The notes under the pieces: model-generated
What the model saw: the letters and a program-made list of their open reading frames with translations, nothing else
Told to the model about the DNA's origin: nothing
Database searches by the model: none
Shown here: one piece after another, positions 1-5,558 of the stretch
Layout: each line of letters starts with the position of its first letter
Position numbering within the stretch: position 1 is the stretch's first letter
Translations under genes and position numbers: made by a program
Assembly: GCA_022361095.1 (NCBI GenBank)
Contig: JAKSBO010001103.1
Coordinates: forward strand, 1-5,751
Reading direction: 5' to 3'
DNA from: Desulfobacterales bacterium
GTDB lineage: Bacteria; Desulfobacterota; Desulfobacteria; Desulfobacterales; Desulfobacteraceae
Length of the DNA stretch: 5,751 nt

Positions 1-237
1 CAGGAGCTTTTGTCTAAATCCAGGAAACAACGTATCGTTAAACCCCGGCAAGTGGCAATGTTCCTGTCAAAAAGGTATACCGACCAGCCCATAAAGCAAA
101 TTGGGGCCAGCTTTAAACGCTACCATGCAACTGCCATATATTCCGTTAATGCGGTTGAAAAGGAAATAAAGCAGAAAGGTCAACGTTACGAGCAGGTCAA
201 GTATCTGACCGGCAAGCTGGAATCCGGCCGGTATTAA
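1..237 (+). CDS. dnaA: DnaA C-terminal domain IV, 3' end of a replication initiator gene (5' part outside window)
   Basis: The frame is open from base 1 and ends at TAA 235-237, giving 78 visible residues; an internal TTG at position 10 is not needed as a start. The residues match DnaA domain IV, the helix-turn-helix that binds DnaA boxes near the replication origin. The basic loop and first helix read KPRQVAMFLSKRYTD (visible residues 14-28), where the Arg of PRQ corresponds to the minor-groove Arg399 of E. coli DnaA. The turn and recognition helix read IGASFKRYHATAIYSV (34-49). The usual FGGRDHTTV signature is changed: one residue is missing in the turn, and Asp-His-Thr-Thr is replaced by Tyr-His-Ala-Thr. 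The AAA+ part is not visible, so a DnaA paralogue or another protein carrying this domain cannot be excluded. It converges with the next gene, 8 bases away, and I see no clear terminator between them. Confidence 0.72.
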   Translation, partial: QELLSKSRKQRIVKPRQVAMFLSKRYTDQPIKQIGASFKRYHATAIYSVNAVEKEIKQKGQRYEQVKYLTGKLESGRY

Positions 238-245
238 ACAAATTA

Positions 246-464
246 TCAGTTTGGTTTTACGGCGTAATCATTGAAAATCAAAAGTTTTTCTAAAATATCA
301 ATTTTGGGGTGGCGGGACTGCATAATGCAGCATTTTATGGATATTGCACAATAATCAAAACAGAGTCGGCAGTTTTTATCAAATTCTCCAAAACATTCCG
401 GAACGTCCATTGAGTCTTCCTTGATATTCTCTTCATCCATTAACCGGTCCAATCGTATTTCCAT
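246..464 (-). CDS. Small cysteine-rich protein of unknown function, putative metal-binding
   Basis: This is a 72-residue protein of unknown function. The stop is TGA at 246-248. The frame also opens at a TTG at 476, but I chose ATG 464: a GGA lies 7 bases upstream of it, and no ribosome-binding site precedes the TTG. Six cysteines cluster in the middle (residues 24, 32, 35, 39, 45 and 46), in a pattern C-x7-C-x2-C-x3-C-x5-CC that starts ECFGEFD. From memory, short CFG-(E/x)-(F/Y)-D...C..C...C modules recur in small deltaproteobacterial proteins. That makes zinc or another metal the natural guess, but no ligand set is proven. The N-terminus is acidic and the C-terminus is a mixed helix-like segment. 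There is no signal peptide or membrane segment. It converges with the DnaA-like gene and has its own possible promoter, so it is probably monocistronic. Confidence 0.68.
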   Translation of the reverse strand: MEIRLDRLMDEENIKEDSMDVPECFGEFDKNCRLCFDYCAISIKCCIMQSRHPKIDILEKLLIFNDYAVKPN

Positions 465-499
465 ATGAAATTCCAAAGCAAGTGATTTTTAAGTTCAAT

Positions 500-528
500 A
501 TGTTAAGATATACTTCTCTTTTTTTCAA
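500..528 (-). promoter_or_regulatory. Possible sigma-70 promoter for the cysteine-rich gene
   Basis: Read on the minus strand there is TTGAAA (528-523, 5 of 6 matches to TTGACA). A 17-base spacer follows, then TAACAT (505-500, 4 of 6 matches to TATAAT). Transcription would begin near 493, leaving a leader of roughly 30 bases before ATG 464. The region is AT-rich, so chance matches are likely and this is only a candidate. Confidence 0.35.
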
Positions 529-545
529 CCCGGGGCTTGTAAAAA

Positions 546-575
546 TTGAATGCAGGTCTTTATTTTTTTTATAAG
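546..575 (+). promoter_or_regulatory. Possible plus-strand promoter facing the tandem hairpin element
   Basis: On the plus strand there is TTGAAT (546-551, 4 of 6), an 18-base T-rich spacer, then TATAAG (570-575, 5 of 6). The predicted start near 582 falls inside the first arm of hairpin A1 (575-604). If this promoter is real, either A1 is a DNA palindrome at the start site or the RNA starts elsewhere. Together with the minus-strand candidate at 500-528 it would make a divergent promoter pair with the two -35 boxes 17 bases apart. Confidence 0.3.
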
Positions 576-652
576 AAAGTCTGGGTAAGTTACTCAGATC
601 TTTCACGCTTTGTTGTGGGCTGTACCTGGCAACTGATATGTCAGGTCAGTCC
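575..652 (+). repeat. Tandem structured unit, copy 1 (hairpins A1 and B1)
   Basis: Hairpin A1 pairs GAAAG (575-579) with CTTTC (600-604). A bulged T599 follows, then 580-586 pairs with 592-598 (one G-T pair) around loop AAGTT. Hairpin B1 pairs 617-622 with 647-652, has a bulged T623, then pairs 624-631 with 639-646 around the 7-base loop ACTGATA. G619-T650 and G629-T641 are wobble pairs. The A-to-B linker (605-616) is 12 bases. The first 17 bases match copy 2 at 11 positions without gaps, including the shared TAAGTT of the A loop region. Confidence 0.65.
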
Positions 653-665
653 GTGGCTGTTATAT

Positions 666-740
666 GAAATCGTCAATAAGTTTATGAATTTCTTGTGTTT
701 TTTGGGGCTATGCCTGGAAGTTGATATTCCGGGCCGGCCT
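666..740 (+). repeat. Tandem structured unit, copy 2 (hairpins A2 and B2)
   Basis: Hairpin A2 pairs GAAAT (666-670) with ATTTC (688-692), so the fifth pair is T-A where copy 1 has G-C. The inner part is weaker, 673-675 with 685-687 and 677-678 with 683-684, around AGTT. A T-rich 12-base linker follows (693-704). Hairpin B2 pairs 705-709 with 736-740, has an unpaired A710/C735 and the same bulged T (711), then pairs 712-719 with 727-734 around loop GTTGATA. B1 and B2 are identical at 24 of 36 aligned positions. T709-G736, T715-G731 and G705-T740 are wobble pairs. Confidence 0.65.
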
Positions 741-747
741 TTTCCTG

Positions 748-2364
748 TTATACCATAGCTTCTAGCTTTTCCACCAGGGGGGCAAGACTGGATTTTTCAC
801 GTGCCGAAATCAAGGTGCCCTGGTTTAACAGCCAGGGGGAGTCAAAATTGTCCAAATCAGCCCTGTCCATTTTATTGAATACATACAGTGTGGGAATTTT
901 ATTCAGATTTAAAGATTTGAGCAACTGATCCACGGTCTCTTTTTGCTGCATATACCTGGGGTTTGAAATGTCAATGACATGAAGAATAACATCTGCCTGC
1001 TCAAGTTCTTCCAACGTGGCGTGGAATGCTTCCAACAGCTCCTTGGGCAGATTTTGAATAAAGCCCACGGTATCGGTGATGATCACTTCCTTATCCCGGG
1101 GAAACCTTAACCGCCGTGAAGAGGGGTCCAGGGTGGCAAACAGCCGGTTTGCGGCAATAATACTGCTCTGGGTCAGGGTATTGAGCAGCGTTGACTTGCC
1201 GGCATTGGTATACCCCACAATGGAGATGACCGGCAGATTTCTTCTTTTTCGCCGGGCTTTCTGCTGGGTCCGTTGTTTACGAATTTTTTTGATCTCTTTT
1301 TTGAGCCGGTTGATGCGCTCCCTTGCACGGCGGCGGTTTACCTCCAGTTTGGTTTCACCGGGGCCTCTGCCGCCAATGCCCCCTGTCAGCCTGGACATGG
1401 CCGTGTTTTTCGTAATCAGGCGGGGCAACATGTATTCAAGCTGGGCCAGCTCCACCTGGTATTTACCTTCACTGGATTTGGCTTGTTTTGCAAAAATATC
1501 CAGTATGAGCTGGGTGCGGTCAATGACCTTCATCTCCACAAAATCAGTGATGGATCGTATCTGGGAGGGGCTCAGCTCCCGGTCAAAGACAAGCATAGTG
1601 GCATAGTTCTGGATGGCCTTGATAATCAGTTCTGCCAGTTTGCCTTTGCCCACCACAAATTTGGGATCGATTTTTTTTCTTTGCTGGATGGCTGTGCCCA
1701 CCACATTGATCCGGCTTGTTTTACATAATTCGTCAAGTTCATCCAGTGAGATCTGTGCTGCACTGAACCCTTGTGTTGCCGCATTGATTAAAAACGCATT
1801 TTCCTGTCCGGTTTCCGGGCTGTACCGGCGGTTATGCCTGGAGAGTTCAGATTCCAGTTCAAGGATCTGGGCCTGGCAGTCAATGTCGAGATGGTCAAGG
1901 GATGAGGCGGGAAGTACGCTGTAAGGGTCTGCTTCAGGGTCGGGAAGAATATGTGCAGAGTATACAGGGCCGGGAGAACCATCGGTGTTCAGGCAGATGG
2001 CCGTAATATAATCCAGGCGCAAAAGGGCAAGGTCGGTCAAATCATCCCGTGTCAAGGTTTCGTTGGACAGATGTGTATGGATGCAGCGCAGTCCTTTCAG
2101 CCGGCCCGGGCCCGGCTGAAAATCCGGTGTTACCGGAATAACAATACGGTGGGGTTCTCCTGCGATAACACAAATGACTTTCCCGTTGCGGTCCAGAAGA
2201 ATGCCGACCTGGCGGCGGATATCCCGGCTGATGGCAACAATCTCAACGGCGGCCTGCCGGGATAAAAGATATTCCGGCGGTGATTTGATGGTGTAAAGGT
2301 TTTCAATCCGGTTTATCTGGGCTTTGCTCAGACCGTCAAGGGTGCCGTATACAATGCGTTTCAT
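748..2364 (-). CDS. hflX: GTPase HflX (ribosome-splitting/rescue GTPase), long form
   Basis: The protein has 538 residues. HflX is a cytoplasmic GTPase that binds the 50S subunit and splits stalled or idle 70S ribosomes, notably under heat stress. The N-terminal HflX domain spans about residues 205-370. It includes VVGKGK (237-242), the glycine loop GGRGPGETKLE (331-341) and a very basic helical stretch (342-376). The G domain follows: P-loop GYTNAGKST (384-392), switch II DTVGF (431-435), NKMD (497-500) and SAR (520-522). Residues 1-200 are an extra domain absent from the roughly 430-residue E. coli protein. As I recall, this longer form is found in Desulfobacterota and Firmicutes. Start ATG 2364 overlaps the dnaB stop as ATGA and has AGGGA 5 bases upstream, so translation is probably coupled to dnaB. 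No convincing intrinsic terminator follows the stop. Confidence 0.96.
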   Translation of the reverse strand: MKRIVYGTLDGLSKAQINRIENLYTIKSPPEYLLSRQAAVEIVAISRDIRRQVGILLDRNGKVICVIAGEPHRIVIPVTPDFQPGPGRLKGLRCIHTHLSNETLTRDDLTDLALLRLDYITAICLNTDGSPGPVYSAHILPDPEADPYSVLPASSLDHLDIDCQAQILELESELSRHNRRYSPETGQENAFLINAATQGFSAAQISLDELDELCKTSRINVVGTAIQQRKKIDPKFVVGKGKLAELIIKAIQNYATMLVFDRELSPSQIRSITDFVEMKVIDRTQLILDIFAKQAKSSEGKYQVELAQLEYMLPRLITKNTAMSRLTGGIGGRGPGETKLEVNRRRARERINRLKKEIKKIRKQRTQQKARRKRRNLPVISIVGYTNAGKSTLLNTLTQSSIIAANRLFATLDPSSRRLRFPRDKEVIITDTVGFIQNLPKELLEAFHATLEELEQADVILHVIDISNPRYMQQKETVDQLLKSLNLNKIPTLYVFNKMDRADLDNFDSPWLLNQGTLISAREKSSLAPLVEKLEAMV

Positions 2365-3740
2365 TTAAATCCCTGGTAGGCTTCGGGTGCCAGTTCTTCA
2401 AACCGGGTGTACTGGCCGTTAAATACCATATGTGCGGTACCAATGCTGCCGTTACGATTTTTAGCAACAATAATCTCTGCGGTTCCTTTTTTAGGATTGT
2501 CCGGCTCTTTATTGTAAACCTCGTCCCGGTAAATAAAAGAGATAATATCCGCATCCTGTTCAATGGCGCCTGATTCGCGTAAATCAGACATCATGGGGCG
2601 TTTGTCCGAGCGCTGTTCCAGGGCGCGGTTGAGCTGGGATAATGCAAGAACCGGAACCTTAAGTTCTTTGGCAAGGGATTTCAGCGACCTTGAAATGTCG
2701 GCAATCTCGAGATCCCGCCGGTCCGAGTGGATAGATGCTTTCATCAGCTGCAGGTAGTCAATGACCACCAATCCAATATCCTTATTTATCTGGAACAGCT
2801 TCCTGGTTTTGGCCCGAAGGTCCATAACCGATATGGACGGGGTATCATCTATGAAAATGGGCATTTCATTGAGGACGCCTGCCGCATCCGTAAAATTCTG
2901 CCAGTCTTCGGGGCTGAATACCCCGCTGCGCAACCGGTTGGCATCCACCCGTGCTTCGGATGTTAACAAGCGCATGGATAACTGTTCTTTGGACATTTCA
3001 AGGGAAAATACCGCCACGGGTTTGCAATAGTGAAATGCGACATTCCTGGCAATGTTCAGGGCAAAAGCGGTTTTGCCCATGGAAGGCCGGGCCGCAAGGA
3101 TAATAAGATCCGAAGACTGCAGCCCGGATGTGATCCTGTCAAGCCTTGCGTATCCTGTTGAAAGCCCTGCAAGTCCGCCTTCCTTGCCCTGCAGTTCCTC
3201 CAGTTGATCAATGTTCAGGTTGATAAGTTCCGACAGGGGCTTAAAGGAGCTGCCGGACTGACGATCGGCAATTTTCAGGACGGCTGCCTGGGATTCGTCA
3301 AGGATCTCTTTAAAATCACCTTTGTCTTCAAGACAGCGTTCAATGGTCGCTGAGGAGGCATTGATAAGCTGCCGCAAGGTTGATTTTTCGCGGACGATCC
3401 TGGCATAATGCACGGCATTGACCGCCACGGGTGCCGCATCGGAAATGGCCGCAAGAAAGGCAGGCCCCCCAACCCCTTCCAGTTCGTCTGTTTCATTGAG
3501 TTGGTTGGCAACGGTTACAAGATCCGCAGGCTCCTCTTTTCTGGAAAGCTCTATGATGGCCCTGAAAATTTTTTTATGGGCCCCTTTATAAAAATCATCA
3601 GGTCTGAGGATTTCAACAATGTCGAGCAAGCTGTCATTATTGATAAAAATGGCAGACAGAAGCGACGCCTCGGCATCTGTATCGTGGGGCGGGGTGCGGT
3701 TAAGCAGATGATCGGATTTAACGGATTCTTTTTTTGCCAT
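2361..3740 (-). CDS. dnaB: Replicative DNA helicase DnaB
   Basis: The protein has 459 residues, the usual length, with no intein. DnaB is the hexameric 5'-3' helicase that unwinds DNA ahead of the replication fork and recruits primase. The N-terminal domain runs from about 15 to 120 (it includes DAEASLLSAIF). A linker ending in LSTGYARLD (193-201) leads into the RecA-like motor. Walker A is ARPSMGKT (217-224), the catalytic Glu is E248 in SLEMS, and Walker B is LVVIDYLQL (324-332). SQLNR (368-372), DLRESGAIEQDAD (386-398) and KNRNG (427-431) complete the helicase motifs. The frame extends one codon to a TTG at 3743. I chose ATG 3740 because AAAGGA lies 5 bases upstream, which would be only 2 bases from the TTG. 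It follows rplI by 63 bases containing a strong hairpin, and overlaps hflX by 4 bases. Confidence 0.97.
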   Translation of the reverse strand: MAKKESVKSDHLLNRTPPHDTDAEASLLSAIFINNDSLLDIVEILRPDDFYKGAHKKIFRAIIELSRKEEPADLVTVANQLNETDELEGVGGPAFLAAISDAAPVAVNAVHYARIVREKSTLRQLINASSATIERCLEDKGDFKEILDESQAAVLKIADRQSGSSFKPLSELINLNIDQLEELQGKEGGLAGLSTGYARLDRITSGLQSSDLIILAARPSMGKTAFALNIARNVAFHYCKPVAVFSLEMSKEQLSMRLLTSEARVDANRLRSGVFSPEDWQNFTDAAGVLNEMPIFIDDTPSISVMDLRAKTRKLFQINKDIGLVVIDYLQLMKASIHSDRRDLEIADISRSLKSLAKELKVPVLALSQLNRALEQRSDKRPMMSDLRESGAIEQDADIISFIYRDEVYNKEPDNPKKGTAEIIVAKNRNGSIGTAHMVFNGQYTRFEELAPEAYQGFK

Positions 3741-3756
3741 CAATGTCCTTTAAAAG

Positions 3757-3794
3757 ATGCCTGCAGGCTTTGTCGTCCAAACGCCTGCAGGCAT
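3757..3794 (-). promoter_or_regulatory. Strong hairpin in the rplI-dnaB gap, possible attenuator
   Basis: Perfect 12-base arms (3757-3768 and 3783-3794, ATGCCTGCAGGC and its complement) enclose 14 bases, of which three A-T pairs can extend the stem past one bulged base. On the minus strand the stem ends in CTTTT and then runs straight into the dnaB ribosome-binding site AAAGGA (3751-3746), 16 bases before the start codon. The short T run makes it a weak terminator or attenuator that would lower dnaB relative to rplI, or a processing or 3'-protection site. Each arm contains the self-complementary core GCCTGCAGGC, with centres 24 bases apart, so a protein operator is also conceivable. Confidence 0.55.
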
Positions 3795-3803
3795 ATGTCG
3801 GAA

Positions 3804-4262
3804 CTAGTTTTCCTGTTTTTCCTCTGGGACAACCGTCACGGTGATTTCCGGTTCAACATCCTTATATAAACGGATGGGCACTTTGTATTCACCGGTCTCT
3901 TTGATCGGTTCTGCAAGTAGAATGGCGCGGCGTTCAACATTGACATTCTGGGTATCCAGAGCATCTTTGATGTCATGGGAGGTTACGGAGCCGTAAAGAT
4001 AAATTTCTTCGCGGACCTTGGCCTTGATTGTGATCGCGACTTCTTTGACTTTTGCGGCCATCTCTTCGGCAATTTTTCTCTCTTTGGCAATCTGAAGCTC
4101 AAGTTTTGCCCGGGCCTGTTCCATGACCTTGCGGTTGGCAGGGGTGGCAAGAACCGCTTTGCCCTGGGGCAGCAGATAATTGCGTCCATAGCCTTCGGCC
4201 ACCTTGCATTCGGTACCGGCGATACCCAACGTGTCGATGGTTTCCTTTAATATTACTTTCAT
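3804..4262 (-). CDS. rplI: 50S ribosomal protein bL9
   Basis: The protein has 152 residues, close to the usual 148-150. bL9 binds 23S rRNA at the base of the L1 stalk and reaches along the 30S side, affecting frame maintenance and ribosome quality. The N-terminal RNA-binding domain is clear: MKVILKE, LGIAGTECKVAEGYGRNYLLP (first half of the protein) and GKAV. A long charged helix follows (about 42-75, rich in Ala, Lys and Glu). The C-terminal domain has LYGSVTSHDIKDAL, matching the family's LFGSVTS.DI motif. The tail EEKQEN is slightly extended and acidic. ATG 4262 is preceded at 6 bases by a strong GGAGG (4273-4269). It sits 45 bases after the DUF2232 gene, with a hairpin in that gap. Confidence 0.97.
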   Translation of the reverse strand: MKVILKETIDTLGIAGTECKVAEGYGRNYLLPQGKAVLATPANRKVMEQARAKLELQIAKERKIAEEMAAKVKEVAITIKAKVREEIYLYGSVTSHDIKDALDTQNVNVERRAILLAEPIKETGEYKVPIRLYKDVEPEITVTVVPEEKQEN

Positions 4263-4276
4263 TGTAAACCTCCAAT

Positions 4277-4299
4277 CCGGCCGCAGTGTTGCGGTCCGG
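4277..4299 (-). promoter_or_regulatory. Hairpin directly upstream of the rplI ribosome-binding site
   Basis: On the minus strand CCGG, a bulged A, CCGCA, loop ACAC, TGCGG and CCGG form a 9-base-pair GC-rich stem. It ends 3 bases before the GGAGG of rplI. There is no T run after it, so it is not an intrinsic terminator. A role in mRNA stability, in setting rplI translation, or in feedback by a ribosomal protein is possible but unproven. Confidence 0.4.
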
Positions 4300-4307
4300 C
4301 ATATATT

Positions 4308-5246
4308 TTATTTTCGTGATGCAGTCAGTTTCCTGAAATCAATCCAGTTGTCAAAAAAACCAAGGCCAATGACAAGGATTAAAACGTACACCTGTACGGC
4401 AATGAGAAAATAGCACAATCCTTTTAATGCCATGGGCGTGTTTTTCTGCTGAAAGAAAAAGGAGACAACTGCAATGCCTTGAAAAAAATAAACAAGCATT
4501 AAAACAATAAGGCAGTTGATGCCAAAGATTTTCACTGGACCTGAAAGGATCATTGAAGCCGTTGCACATCCGATAAAGACCCAGACCAGCATGTCCGGCG
4601 CCTTATACCGGTTTAAGTGTTCAATGCTTTTGATTGTAATGCCTTTGACCTGCAAAAGCTTTTTGATAATCAAAATGTTCAACCACAGGGTTGTTACAAA
4701 AGAAACGATGAACATGGCCGGCATGACAATCATCAGGGATGCGATCAGCCTTTGGGTCATGTCCTGGTCCATTCCGATTTCAGGAGACAGCTGCTTGGCA
4801 ATACTTAAGGACTGATTCATGTAATCGGTCATGATGGTGGAAACGCTCCGCCCCTGACCGATGGTGTAGATCATAAATACCGCAAAAACAGCGCCGACCC
4901 CTAACAGCGCGGTCAGACCCATGGTTTTTTGGATACTCATATGCCGCTCAAGGCATTCGCCTAACACCATACCGGTTACCAGAAGCAGTCCAAAGTAAAA
5001 TGTGTCAAAAGCAGGCCCTTTGGCATTGGCAATAAGCACGAGTATGAAAAAACTTGTTCCTGCAATCAAAGCCCCGCTGTGTCTGCCAAGCTTAAGGCGG
5101 TAGAAAAGCACCGGCAAAGGCAGAAACAAAAGAACAAATACACCAAGCAGGGGAAATGCAAACACCACACCATAAATTACCAGGCAGAAAATAATGCCTG
5201 TAAATGTCTCCTTGATGAAAACCGGGTGTGTGATGGATAACGGCAT
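4308..5246 (-). CDS. DUF2232 (YybS-like) multi-pass membrane protein
   Basis: The protein has 312 residues and is strongly hydrophobic, with about eight likely membrane segments: roughly 14-32, 33-49, 58-74, 81-97, 108-129, 168-195, 217-266 (two) and 276-298. It ends in GLGFFDNWIDFRK, which I recognise as the closing motif of DUF2232 proteins (a Phe/Asp-Trp-x-Asp-Phe-Arg pattern). A gene of this family between rpsR and rplI is, as I recall, a recurrent arrangement in Desulfobacterota and related to Bacillus yybS near rplI-dnaC. Its biochemical role is unknown. The loop around 130-165 is the longest soluble part. ATG 5246 follows the rpsR stop by 31 bases, and its ribosome-binding site is weak. 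Confidence 0.85.
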   Translation of the reverse strand: MPLSITHPVFIKETFTGIIFCLVIYGVVFAFPLLGVFVLLFLPLPVLFYRLKLGRHSGALIAGTSFFILVLIANAKGPAFDTFYFGLLLVTGMVLGECLERHMSIQKTMGLTALLGVGAVFAVFMIYTIGQGRSVSTIMTDYMNQSLSIAKQLSPEIGMDQDMTQRLIASLMIVMPAMFIVSFVTTLWLNILIIKKLLQVKGITIKSIEHLNRYKAPDMLVWVFIGCATASMILSGPVKIFGINCLIVLMLVYFFQGIAVVSFFFQQKNTPMALKGLCYFLIAVQVYVLILVIGLGFFDNWIDFRKLTASRK

Positions 5247-5277
5247 ATCCCAGAAACCTGTGAAAATCCTGTCTGTC

Positions 5278-5535
5278 TTAATTTAAGGGGCGACCCACAA
5301 AGGGCAGAAGTGCAATCTGCCGGGCCTGCTTGATGGCCAATGTCAGCTTGCGCTGATGTTTGGCGCAGGTCCCTGTGATGCGCCGGGGAATGATCTTGCC
5401 CCGTTCGGTAATGAACTGCTTGAGTGCTTTGGGGTTTTTGTAATCAATTTCCATGGAGCTGTCCACGCAGAACCTGCAAATTTTACGGCGCTGATAGAAT
5501 CTGTTTTTTCCGCCGCCTCTATGACCTTTATACAT
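5278..5535 (-). CDS. rpsR: 30S ribosomal protein bS18, zinc-binding (C+) form
   Basis: The protein has 85 residues. bS18 binds 16S rRNA as a heterodimer with bS6 on the platform of the small subunit. Hallmarks are KICRFC (18-23), [20 protein letters not shown] (29-48), [15 protein letters not shown] (50-64) and the C-terminal ALLPFVGR. C20, C23, C57 and H60 form the CxxC...CxxH set of the zinc-containing version; E. coli bS18 lacks most of it. Some bacteria replace this form with a zinc-free paralogue when zinc is scarce. ATG 5535 has AAAGGAG 7 bases upstream and lies 23 bases after the rpsF stop. Confidence 0.97.
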   Translation of the reverse strand: MYKGHRGGGKNRFYQRRKICRFCVDSSMEIDYKNPKALKQFITERGKIIPRRITGTCAKHQRKLTLAIKQARQIALLPFVGRPLN

Positions 5536-5558
5536 ACTTGATCTCCTTTGTGCTTGAT

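Larger units (their letters stand above)
575..743 (+). ncRNA. Candidate structured RNA: tandem two-hairpin units, family not recognised
   Basis: This gene-free stretch folds, on the plus strand, into four consecutive hairpins arranged as two copies of one unit. They are A1 (575-604), B1 (617-652), A2 (666-692) and B2 (705-740). In both units a 12-base U-rich linker separates A from B. Between the two B hairpins, seven of eight altered base pairs still pair. Five of the changes produce G-U pairs in one copy, which would be A-C mismatches in a minus-strand RNA. A run of four T (740-743) after B2 could mark the 3' end, just before the hflX stop codon on the other strand. No gene follows on the plus strand, so a cis-acting riboswitch for a downstream gene is unlikely. 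A free small RNA, possibly antisense to the hflX 3' end, or a DNA-level palindromic element are the alternatives. Confidence 0.5.

Noticed and set aside
345..353. DnaA-box-like TATTGCACA near the dnaA-like gene
   Set aside because: Only 6 of 9 bases fit TTATCCACA, it lies inside a coding region and no cluster accompanies it, so no origin can be called.
640..660. Resemblance of CAGGTCAGTCCG to the conserved loop of 4.5S/SRP RNA
   Set aside because: The conserved GGAAG and CAGCC parts that should follow are missing, and the bases are already explained by hairpin B1.
575..740. CRISPR array or integron attC sites
   Set aside because: There are only two copies, diverged by a third in the B hairpins, with dissimilar hairpin A parts and no uniform spacers, no cas genes and no core-site motifs.
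704..747. Intrinsic terminator for hflX
   Set aside because: On the minus strand the stem is followed by A-rich, not T-rich, sequence and its wobble pairs become mismatches; the T run is on the plus-strand side.
546..758. Open frame of 70 residues on the plus strand
   Set aside because: It starts at TTG without a ribosome-binding site, has no recognisable composition or motif, runs into the hflX 3' end, and lies over the tandem hairpin element, which explains the conserved sequence better.
1076..1728. Long plus-strand open frames opposite hflX (176 and 151 residues)
   Set aside because: They are antisense shadows of a well-supported conserved GTPase, with no family resemblance or start signals of their own.
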